Made by a program: the position numbers and the translations under genes. From the NCBI GenBank assembly GCA_013416395.1, contig JACCEP010000002.1:682001-746000 (forward strand): 64,000 nucleotides of DNA. The letters are read 5' to 3'. The notes under the pieces are model-generated. The model saw nothing but the letters and a program-made list of their open reading frames with translations, did not search any database and was not told where the DNA came from. This document shows, one piece after another, positions 36,001 to 43,621 of the stretch (the stretch's first letter is position 1; the number at the start of each line of letters is the position of its first letter). This stretch comes from Alcaligenaceae bacterium. Lineage in GTDB: Bacteria; Pseudomonadota; Gammaproteobacteria; Burkholderiales; Burkholderiaceae_B.

Positions 36001-38535
36001 TCAATACTTGATCTCCAGATTGAGGGTGTAATTGCGACCGGGTGCGGCAAGCGCCAGATAGTTGCTGCCCAGCACGCTGTTGCCGATAGGTTCGAACGTC
36101 GCCTGACGCGCCGACTCCCAGGTTACATAGCGGTAGTTGAAAAGGTTGTACACCCCCATGCGTAGCGTGACGTAGTTATTGAACCGGTAATGGCCGCTCA
36201 CGTCGGTTACCAGCCACTTGGGCGTCAGGATTGCCGTCTTGCGATCTCCAATATATTTCATGCCACCGGTTACCGACTCTTGGGTTAGCTCTGCGGGTTT
36301 TTTGGGGCCTGAATAGGTCGTTTTGATGGCCACCCCCCAGCCCTCGTTGGGTGCGATGTATTCTAGGCCGTAGACCACGCGCAGAGGCTGGAGCATGTCG
36401 AGGGCATAGCTGCTGGCGCTCTGGAAGTTGGGGTTGCGGGGCGAGACGCCGTCCTGTCGGACATGGCTGAGGGCCAGCATGGCCTGGAGCCCGTCTGGCA
36501 TACGCTGCCATATCTGGTGCAGATCAAGTTGGGTTTTTAGAGTAAAACCTTTTGTCTTTACCGACTGAAGGTTGTAATACATGATGTGGCCTTCAGGGTA
36601 GCCAAGCTCAGGCTTGGGTAGGCCAGTATCGATCAGGTGCTTGTAGTTGGCAAAAAAATAGCCGGCAGATGCCGTGCCGTAACGACTATCGGCATTGATG
36701 CCGAATTCATGGGTATGCGATTTTTCTGCTTTGAGCCAGGGCTGGGGTAAGCGCTCACCTCTTCGGTTAAACGACGGCCCAAGCATTTCGCCCGGCGTGG
36801 GTACGCGAAACCCACTGCTCGCCTTGTAGGCCAGGTCAATAGTATTGCTGAGCTTGTACACCAGCCCAAGATCCCACGAGTAATTGGTATAGGGCGTGTT
36901 CTGCAAGCCGGTTTTTCCTGACCAAACTGTGCTGCTCTGCATCGTGTCAAAGATGTTGTGCGCGGCACTGAAGGCATGACGGTCGTAACGACCACCCAGG
37001 CCGAGCGTCCATCTGTTGCCAAGTTCGACCGTGTCGTGAAATGCCAAGTAAAAATGGCGCCCTTTGATGGGACTGCCCTGGTATTGCTGCGTATAACTTG
37101 AAAAATGCTGCTTGATCACGCCATCTGCTGCATCGAGTTCGCTGTACGCGTGTTGGCTGATGTCGTAATCTGAAATGCGTGTTTTGCTGTGATCCACGCC
37201 GGCATTCAGGCGCAGTGTGTGTGGCTGGCCTAGTTGAAATGATTTGTTTGACACAACATCAATACGCGTAAGCATCTGCGTATAGTTTGTGCTTAGATGG
37301 TGGGTTCGGCTGCCTGTTTTGCCCAGAGTGCTTACGCAATTGGGGTCAGCGAGCGGGTAGGGCGAACAATTAAGGCTGCGAACGGCGCTATTAAGCCTAA
37401 TATGTTGCTTGTCTACACGCAGATGCAGGTTGTCTGCCCAGCTTTGCGCATCATGTGGAGTAAATCTGTATTCGGCACCCAGGCGTCGGTACGTATGCTG
37501 GTCTCGGTAGTATCTTGATGGCGTGTACTGAAACTCCGCCAGGTTGCCTGAGGGCCGGTAAATGCTGTCTTGTTCCATATTGGACCAGTAGTTGCGCCCG
37601 AACATGTCGCGTATGTCATAGTGTTGCACCGTCTGTTCAACAATTAGCCCGGCATAGTGTTGGGGCGCAACGTGGTAGCCAGCCCGGGAAAGCCACGAAT
37701 CGCTTTTGTATTTCATGGGGTTGGGTACTTTTCGATCGGGCCCCGAAATGTCTTTGGCCGAGAGCGTCTCAGACACCTGACCGTTGCCATCAAGGCGGTA
37801 CCTTTGGATTTCGCCACCCCCGTGGTGATAAATATCTTTGTGCGACCGTATTTCGTGGCCTTGTCTAAGGGTGCGTTGTATAAGGCCTTCAAACGGACCT
37901 GAGCGCCCACCTGCGCCCAGCGTTTGAGCCGTACGCCCGTCTTTTTCGCTGTAGGTGGTTTTGCTGGTAATGCCCCAGTTTCGTGCGCCATGAATAAAAT
38001 CATCGACCTCTTTGGTCTGCATGATGACAGCGCCCCCCAGCGCACCACTGCCGGCGAGCACCGAGCTGGAACCCTGAGACAGCACAACCGATTTCAGGTT
38101 TTCGAACTCGACCTCGTTCTGGGCGCCGCTGCTGCGCCCTTGGCCCGCGCCCAACATACCAAAACCTTGCCGTTGAAAGGTCTGCGCCTGCGCCATACCG
38201 TCTACGGTTACTGCCACCCGGTCTCTGTCAACGCCACGCATAGAAAAGCCACTTGATGTGCCACGCCCGCCTGATTCGTTGACGGCGATGCCCGGGTCGT
38301 AACGCAACAGATCGCGTATGCCGACAACTTGATCGTGAGCGATATCTTCATGCGTTTTCTGGGTTTTGCCCAGGCCGGTAACATCGTCGCCTTGCATGGC
38401 TTCACCTTGAACGGTAACGGTGTCCAGGGTTTGGATGCTTTTGCTTTTGTCGGCTGCAACGGCTAGCAATGGTGTGCCGGCAAGTGCGAGCAGGGCGAGC
38501 GAGGACCGGGTTGGGGACAGGCGAGGATGAGCCAT
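36001..38535 (-). CDS. TonB-dependent receptor, TbpA/LbpA/HpuB-like
   Basis: This 844-residue outer membrane receptor has a signal peptide (about 1-28), a plug domain with TonB-box-like LDTVTVQGE and GIAVNESGGRGTSSGFSMRGVDRDRVAVTVDG, and a 22-strand-type barrel. The segment GFRVPTPGEMLG and the C-terminal APGRNYTLNLEIKY strongly resemble the transferrin/lactoferrin/haemoglobin receptor branch rather than siderophore receptors. The barrel ends in aromatic Tyr. A lipoprotein gene lies upstream and a Slam gene downstream. The ligand cannot be read from sequence; it may be a host or environmental iron or haem protein. Confidence 0.85.
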   Translation of the reverse strand: MAHPRLSPTRSSLALLALAGTPLLAVAADKSKSIQTLDTVTVQGEAMQGDDVTGLGKTQKTHEDIAHDQVVGIRDLLRYDPGIAVNESGGRGTSSGFSMRGVDRDRVAVTVDGMAQAQTFQRQGFGMLGAGQGRSSGAQNEVEFENLKSVVLSQGSSSVLAGSGALGGAVIMQTKEVDDFIHGARNWGITSKTTYSEKDGRTAQTLGAGGRSGPFEGLIQRTLRQGHEIRSHKDIYHHGGGEIQRYRLDGNGQVSETLSAKDISGPDRKVPNPMKYKSDSWLSRAGYHVAPQHYAGLIVEQTVQHYDIRDMFGRNYWSNMEQDSIYRPSGNLAEFQYTPSRYYRDQHTYRRLGAEYRFTPHDAQSWADNLHLRVDKQHIRLNSAVRSLNCSPYPLADPNCVSTLGKTGSRTHHLSTNYTQMLTRIDVVSNKSFQLGQPHTLRLNAGVDHSKTRISDYDISQHAYSELDAADGVIKQHFSSYTQQYQGSPIKGRHFYLAFHDTVELGNRWTLGLGGRYDRHAFSAAHNIFDTMQSSTVWSGKTGLQNTPYTNYSWDLGLVYKLSNTIDLAYKASSGFRVPTPGEMLGPSFNRRGERLPQPWLKAEKSHTHEFGINADSRYGTASAGYFFANYKHLIDTGLPKPELGYPEGHIMYYNLQSVKTKGFTLKTQLDLHQIWQRMPDGLQAMLALSHVRQDGVSPRNPNFQSASSYALDMLQPLRVVYGLEYIAPNEGWGVAIKTTYSGPKKPAELTQESVTGGMKYIGDRKTAILTPKWLVTDVSGHYRFNNYVTLRMGVYNLFNYRYVTWESARQATFEPIGNSVLGSNYLALAAPGRNYTLNLEIKY

Positions 38536-38620
38536 GGTTGTATAAAGTATCTGAAAGAATTAATTCGTTACATTGGGTGTGATAGCTGCGCTAACCACGA
38601 TGTGTTCTTCAGTAAGCGAT

Positions 38621-40339
38621 TTAGGGGGTATGAGCAGCGGGCGGCACAATAATTTGTTGTTTGGCGCCAAACACGCCGCCGAAACTTTGGTCGTTATTGA
38701 CAAAATGCCCGGCCAGTTCGTTGGCGTGAGGCCCGAAGAATGCCCCTGAAACAGTGCTGCTGCCGGTGATTTTGGCGTCGGGCGAGATGCCAATTGCCTG
38801 CGGGTCGGCGGTAAGCCCACCTTTCATACTGGCAGTGCCTTCGAAGCGGTTGCCGACGATGGTGGCGGTGACATCGATTGCGTCAGCGCCCGATCGCCCT
38901 TGCAGGTTTCCAGAAAGTGTTCTGCTGGCAAAGTCTGCGGTGAATCGGGCTTCGTTCTCACTGCTGCGGGCGACATAAGCCTGGCCTTGTGGGGCTCGAC
39001 CAAATGCCATCCACCGGCCCTTGTAGCTGGCGGTTCCGGTAACTGGTACCTGATCGCGGGCCGTAAGATGGCCATGGGCGAAATAAAGCAGCGTAATGTC
39101 GTCGGCGTTGCCCGCCGTGCTGCTAAGCAGGCCTGTTTGCATAAACTGAAACCTGGGTTCAATGCAGCAGACTTCACCGTCTTGCGCAGCGACCTGTGTA
39201 AGGTCGAAGACTTCTCCCTTAAACTTGAGTGTTTTAATGTCGCCTGAGAACGGAATTGTATGAAGACCCTGGATTACGTTGGTGGCGGGCGCGTGTTCGG
39301 AGCCATCTGCCTGCAGCACGCTGGCATACGTGGTGGGTTCACCCTGAACAATATCGTTGGCTGTGGTTTGTCTGGCAGCAAATACCGCAACGGCGCGGCG
39401 TTGCTGCCCTTCGAGATGGCCGCCAAGTTCTGCGGCATTTGGGCCAAAAAAACTGCCGGACACTGAGGCCGATTCCTGGATGCTGCTGTAACTTTCGGGT
39501 GTGGCCGTGCCGCTAAAGCCAGCCCCGGAAATATCGGCTGTAATGGTGTAGCCCTGGCGCCGCTCACCATTATTTCCATGTAATGTGCCGCGCATTTTTC
39601 GGTCGGAAAAGTCTACGGTAAAGTTTGCATGGCTGGCATTGAGCAGGTTGCCGTTGTAGCCGTTGTTGGTGTCGTTGTACAGGGTTTCGAGAGCGCGCTC
39701 CCAGTAGCCGTCGTAGCTGGCCGTGCCCGATACAGGCATGGCCTCGGGGGGTTCTGACCCTTTGTAGAAAAGGTTGACCAGTGTTTTGTCGTAGCTGCCC
39801 TCACCGGCGATTTCTACAGCGCCGACTTTGGTGTACCTGAACGCCGCTACTTTGAGCAGGCTGCGATCATGTTCGATAAGTGTGTAATGACTGTCAGTAT
39901 TGCCGCTTACATATTCGCTGTAGTCGGCTGCGTTGGGGCGCGACTTCCACTCGTGGGGGTCAAGGCTTATGAGTGTGGCCTGAGCCGTATCACTGCCCGA
40001 TAGCGGGTAAGCATAGTACGCCAGGGTGTCAAAGCTTGGCGTTGTATCAATGGTGGCCCGCGACAGGTCGACGTGCTGGGCATCAAGGCTGGTGAGCACG
40101 ATAAAGGGCTCTGCCGCAGAAAACCCGTACACGTGCTGCTCAGGCGCCGGGCGCGTGAGGTCTTCAACAACCTTGTCTATTTCTTTGGGGCGATTTAGCT
40201 CCCACGTGTTGACTTCGATGGGAGGGGCTACTGGCTGGGTTTCGAAACTGCCACCAGTGGCGCACGCGGTGCAGAACACGACCGCGGACGAGCTTAGTGC
40301 AAGCCTGCAAGCAGATAATGGCATTGAATAACGGCTCAT
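38621..40339 (-). CDS. TbpB-like surface lipoprotein (two-lobed, Slam substrate candidate)
   Basis: The 572-residue product has a lipoprotein signal with CTAC ending at Cys26. It carries two copies of the TbpB barrel-domain ending: SGSFFGPNAAELGGHLEG (middle) and SGAFFGPHANELAGHFVN followed by SFGGVFGAKQ (C-terminal), each preceded by a calyx strand motif (MRGTLHGNNGER; LSGNLQGRSG). This two-lobed plan matches TbpB-type co-receptors. It is first in the cluster, 85 bases ahead of the receptor. Position -3 of the lipobox is Cys, which is unusual. Ligand unknown. Confidence 0.8.
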   Translation of the reverse strand: MSRYSMPLSACRLALSSSAVVFCTACATGGSFETQPVAPPIEVNTWELNRPKEIDKVVEDLTRPAPEQHVYGFSAAEPFIVLTSLDAQHVDLSRATIDTTPSFDTLAYYAYPLSGSDTAQATLISLDPHEWKSRPNAADYSEYVSGNTDSHYTLIEHDRSLLKVAAFRYTKVGAVEIAGEGSYDKTLVNLFYKGSEPPEAMPVSGTASYDGYWERALETLYNDTNNGYNGNLLNASHANFTVDFSDRKMRGTLHGNNGERRQGYTITADISGAGFSGTATPESYSSIQESASVSGSFFGPNAAELGGHLEGQQRRAVAVFAARQTTANDIVQGEPTTYASVLQADGSEHAPATNVIQGLHTIPFSGDIKTLKFKGEVFDLTQVAAQDGEVCCIEPRFQFMQTGLLSSTAGNADDITLLYFAHGHLTARDQVPVTGTASYKGRWMAFGRAPQGQAYVARSSENEARFTADFASRTLSGNLQGRSGADAIDVTATIVGNRFEGTASMKGGLTADPQAIGISPDAKITGSSTVSGAFFGPHANELAGHFVNNDQSFGGVFGAKQQIIVPPAAHTP

Positions 40340-40373
40340 TAAGATATTCAGTAAGTTGCAAGATATGCAATTT

Positions 40374-40397
40374 TAATGATATCGATAGTGATTCTTA
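40374..40397 (-). promoter_or_regulatory. Possible Fur box upstream of the TbpB-like gene
   Basis: Three adjacent hexamers GATATC, GATAGT and GATTCT (40378-40395) resemble the repeated NATAAT units recognised by Fur. It lies about 40 bases ahead of the lipoprotein start in an AT-rich gap, where an iron-controlled promoter is expected. Confidence 0.4.
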
Positions 40398-40503
40398 ATA
40401 ACCGTTGTCAATTCTACTTACAGGTTTCTGGCGTTCAAGCGCACACCAGCCAAGGGCAGAACGCGCGTGAGCAGGCGGTGTGCCCCCGGCAGCAAGATGC
40501 GGG

Positions 40504-41298
40504 TTACTGGAGTATGAAGGGCCGTCCTGTGACCGGTGTCGTGGCAACTGCCAGATCTTGCTCAGCCATGATGCCCGCTTCCCAGCCTTTACGGCCCGCC
40601 TCAATGGCCAATTTAAAGGCCTCAGCCATGAGGACCGGGTTATGGGAACGCGAGACGGCCGAATTCAACAGCACGGCATCAAAGCCTAGCTCCATGGCCT
40701 GGGCTGCATCCATGGGCGACCCGATGCCAGCATCGATGACGAGAGGTACATCGGGCAAGCGGTTGCGCAGGGTTTGCAGGGCGTACGGGTTTATAAGCCC
40801 TTGGCCCGATCCTATGGGGGCTCCCCATGGCATCAGAATGCGGCAACCTACATCGAGCAGGCGCTGACACGTGACCAGGTCATCGGTGCAGTAGGGAAAT
40901 ACCTCAAACCCTTCTTTTACGAGTTCTTCGGCGGCGCGCACCAGCTCGAATGGGTCTGGCTGCAGCGTGTACTCGTCACCAATCACCTCAAGCTTGAGCC
41001 ATGTCGTGTCGAACAGCTCTCGAGCCATATGGGCAAGCGCGATGGCTTCATTGGCGGTATGGCAGCCGGCAGTGTTGGGCAGCAAGTGGGCACCGCTTTG
41101 CTTGATCAGCCCATAGAAAGACTGGCCTCCCGCCTGTGTCGACACACCCTGTTGCGCCATCTGACGCTTGAGCGATACGGTAACGACCTGAGAGCCCGAT
41201 GCTTTGATGGCTTGTTCGAGAACCAATGGGGAAGGGTAGCCTGCGGTACCCAGAAAAAAACGGCTTTCCAGCTCGATGCCGGCAATAGACCACGGCAT
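40504..41298 (-). CDS. thiG: Thiazole synthase ThiG
   Basis: ThiG builds the thiazole phosphate of thiamine from DXP, glycine imine and ThiS-thiocarboxylate. The 264-residue TIM-barrel protein has the Schiff-base Lys102 in WLKLEVIGDEYTLQPDP, with LPNTAGCHTANEAI before it and PVIDAGIG-like and MELGFDAVLLNSAV after it, where the phosphate is bound. It follows thiS by five bases. DXP for the reaction is made by Dxs, also in this window. Confidence 0.95.
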   Translation of the reverse strand: MPWSIAGIELESRFFLGTAGYPSPLVLEQAIKASGSQVVTVSLKRQMAQQGVSTQAGGQSFYGLIKQSGAHLLPNTAGCHTANEAIALAHMARELFDTTWLKLEVIGDEYTLQPDPFELVRAAEELVKEGFEVFPYCTDDLVTCQRLLDVGCRILMPWGAPIGSGQGLINPYALQTLRNRLPDVPLVIDAGIGSPMDAAQAMELGFDAVLLNSAVSRSHNPVLMAEAFKLAIEAGRKGWEAGIMAEQDLAVATTPVTGRPFILQ

Positions 41299-41303
41299 GA
41301 TGG

Positions 41304-41525
41304 CTAGCCTCCGGTGATGGGTTCAAAAGTTGTGATGGCGTCTTGGTCGTTTAGTGCATGGTCTGCACGGGCCTGCCGTGCGACATGCTTGCCATTGACG
41401 GCGGTGGCTATGGGCGCGTCGGCATTGTCGACGTCTGGCACCAGGGCACGCAAGGCGTCGGCCAGGCTTACGCCCGCAGAAACCGTGTGTGGTTGGCCAT
41501 TGAGTGTGATATTAATGGTGCTCAC
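41304..41525 (-). CDS. thiS: Sulfur carrier protein ThiS
   Basis: ThiS is a small ubiquitin-fold protein that carries sulfur as a C-terminal thiocarboxylate. The 73-residue product ends in the obligatory Gly-Gly (FEPITGG), which is activated by ThiF. It sits between thiO and thiG with gaps of three and five bases. The activating enzyme gene is not in the window. Confidence 0.94.
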   Translation of the reverse strand: MSTINITLNGQPHTVSAGVSLADALRALVPDVDNADAPIATAVNGKHVARQARADHALNDQDAITTFEPITGG

Positions 41526-41528
41526 TGA

Positions 41529-42599
41529 TTATGCTCGAAGTGATGAATCGTGTTCAGAAAAATGTGCCAGCGCATCATCGACCACGGCGGGCGCAATAAG
41601 CCAGCCGTGTCGGAATAGGCCGTTGATACGCGTGAGGCCAGCTTCGTGTTCGATGCGAGGCAGGTTGTCGACCAACGCTGGCCGCAAGTTGGTTTCAGTA
41701 TGGACCAGACGCGCCTCCGCCAGAGCAGGGATCACGCTATGGGCCGCTGCCAGTAATTCTACCGTGCTGCGCAGTGATACGGGGGATCGATCCTCGCTTT
41801 CTATTTCAGTTGCGCCCACCACGACCATATCGCCCCGTCTTGGGACCATGTATACGCAGTGGCGGGGGTGCATCAGCCTTACTGGCCTGTTTAGCTGCAC
41901 GCCCGGTGCATGGAGCCAGAAAATCTCGCCGCGCACACCTCGGACATTTTGGCACGCCACAGCGTTATCCGGCTGATAGCCTGAGGCAGGCCTGGCACCC
42001 GTGCCACGCACATCGAATACATGATCAAACTGCCAGGTCTGTGCACCGGTACCCAGCTGGCCCGGTGCGATGTCGGTAATGGTGGTGCCCCAGTGCCAGT
42101 CGGCGTTGGCTGCGGCCAGGTAAAGGCCTTCCATGGCTTCAATGGTATTTAGATGGCCTTCGTTGGGCAGTAGCCAGGCCAGCGAGGGGCCGTGTATGTC
42201 TGGTTCAAGCTCCGCCAGCTTGGCCGTGGTTAGTGTCTGTGGCTTGTGCGCTTCAGGGGCTTTGCTGTTGAGCAGGCTGATGGTGCGCTGTGCCGCACCA
42301 CTGTCATGCCGGTGGGCCAGCATCAGGCTGCCTTTGGTTGACAGTGAGACGTCGATTGGTAGGCTGGGTATGATTTGTGACCAGCGTTCTATGGAGCGAA
42401 GGCCATACTGAAATACATTAAGGTCGGCGCATTCGAGTTCTGCCGTGGGGCTGAGCATGCCTGCCGCAGTCCAGCCCGCTGCGCCGCGAGCAGTGGCACT
42501 GTTGGCAGGGTCAAATACGCTGACTTGGTGGCCTTGTTGGGTAAGAATGAGCGTGAGTAGCCGGCCCAGAAGCCCAGCCCCGGCGATGCCGATTTTCAT
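41529..42599 (-). CDS. thiO: Glycine oxidase ThiO
   Basis: ThiO is an FAD enzyme that oxidises glycine to the imine used by ThiG; its presence means glycine, not tyrosine (ThiH), is the donor. The 356-residue protein starts with the dinucleotide-binding GAGLLGRLL and has GAAGWTAAGMLSPTAE early, typical of glycine oxidases. The start at 42599 is chosen because it places the FAD motif at the N-terminus and AGGT lies upstream; a GTG at 42641 would add 14 residues. It is the first gene of thiOSG. Confidence 0.92.
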   Translation of the reverse strand: MKIGIAGAGLLGRLLTLILTQQGHQVSVFDPANSATARGAAGWTAAGMLSPTAELECADLNVFQYGLRSIERWSQIIPSLPIDVSLSTKGSLMLAHRHDSGAAQRTISLLNSKAPEAHKPQTLTTAKLAELEPDIHGPSLAWLLPNEGHLNTIEAMEGLYLAAANADWHWGTTITDIAPGQLGTGAQTWQFDHVFDVRGTGARPASGYQPDNAVACQNVRGVRGEIFWLHAPGVQLNRPVRLMHPRHCVYMVPRRGDMVVVGATEIESEDRSPVSLRSTVELLAAAHSVIPALAEARLVHTETNLRPALVDNLPRIEHEAGLTRINGLFRHGWLIAPAVVDDALAHFSEHDSSLRA

Positions 42600-42940
42600 T
42601 GATGTATTACCTGATGTGATTGGGGACGACGGTTGAATCACGTCGAAACGCGCCCAGCCGAAGTTGGCAAGTATGCCTGCAGAATTTATGCCTGGGGTAC
42701 GAATTAGTCAAATAGACGCCAATTTGCAGGCAATGGCCCTGAAGCCAGTGCGGTCTTATGTAGTGCCGTGCTTGACGTGGCGTGACCGGTAAAGGCGTCG
42801 AGCACAGGCACACCATGGCCTTGTGTACGGCCCGATCTGCGCTGCCAGCTCTCTAGGCATGGATGGCTGGTTTTCCTTGTACTGTGCATAGACAACGTCG
42901 CACACTATTTTGCCTTTTGAACCGCAAGCGCAGGCCGGGG
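42600..42940. other. Intergenic stretch upstream of thiO
   Basis: About 340 bases. No THI-box (TPP riboswitch) core was found on the minus strand. An interrupted inverted repeat (GCCTGCA-g-AATT at 42675-42686, AATT-TGCAGGC at 42721-42731) could pair in the thiO leader. No gene is supported. Confidence 0.4.
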
Positions 42941-43621
42941 CTATTCGGGCAGGGCCGGAGCGATGTCTCGCTGTTGTGCGAACTCTGTGCAGAAGGCTTC
43001 TATTTTGTGCATGGCGACATCAACATCGTCGGTGATGGTGAGCAGATCGAGGTCGTTGGGGCCGATAAGCTTGAGGCTGAGCAAGTGCTCGCGCACCCAT
43101 TGAATAAGGCCGGCCCAGAACTCGGTGCCGATCAAAATAATGGGCGCAGGCGGTACCTTGCGCGTTTGTACCAGCGTCATGACCTCAAACAATTCGTCTA
43201 AGGTACCGAAACCGCCAGGCAGGGCGATGTAGGCCGCGCTGTGCATGAAGAAAGTGGCTTTGCGCGAATAAAAATAGTCAAAATTGAGGCTGTGGGTTTG
43301 AAAACGATTATTGCTGCTCTCGCGTGGCAGCTTTATATTGAGCCCAACGCTATTGCCACCCGCTTCATAAGCCCCCTTGTTGACGGCCTCCATGATGCCT
43401 GGGCCGCCACCGGCAATAACCGTTAGACCAATGCCAGCCAAACGACGGCCTATTTCTTCGCTGAGTGCATAATAGGGGGAATCTGGAGGGAGCCGCGCGC
43501 TGCCAAACACACTGACGGCCCAGCCGATTTCTTTAAGTGTTTCGGCAGCCTGTGTCATTTCTGACATAATCCCCGGGATCTGCTGCGATGCCGGCGTTTG
43601 GAAAATTTTACTTATTGTCAT
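42941..43621 (-). CDS. LOG-family (TIGR00730) nucleotide phosphoribohydrolase
   Basis: This 226-residue protein belongs to the LOG family, which cleaves ribose 5-phosphate from cytokinin or purine nucleotides. The conserved motif PGGFGTLDE and upstream GGGPGIMEAVNKGAYEAGG identify it. Its ATG at 43621 overlaps the polA ATG on the other strand by two bases, with AAGG eight bases upstream. An inner ATG (43567) with GGGGA upstream would remove 18 residues and the overlap. Role is probably nucleotide salvage or repair. Confidence 0.88.
   Translation of the reverse strand: MTISKIFQTPASQQIPGIMSEMTQAAETLKEIGWAVSVFGSARLPPDSPYYALSEEIGRRLAGIGLTVIAGGGPGIMEAVNKGAYEAGGNSVGLNIKLPRESSNNRFQTHSLNFDYFYSRKATFFMHSAAYIALPGGFGTLDELFEVMTLVQTRKVPPAPIILIGTEFWAGLIQWVREHLLSLKLIGPNDLDLLTITDDVDVAMHKIEAFCTEFAQQRDIAPALPE

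Noticed and set aside
42600-42940. TPP riboswitch ahead of thiO
   Set aside because: No CTGAGA/ACCTGA-type core with the right spacing was found on the minus strand.
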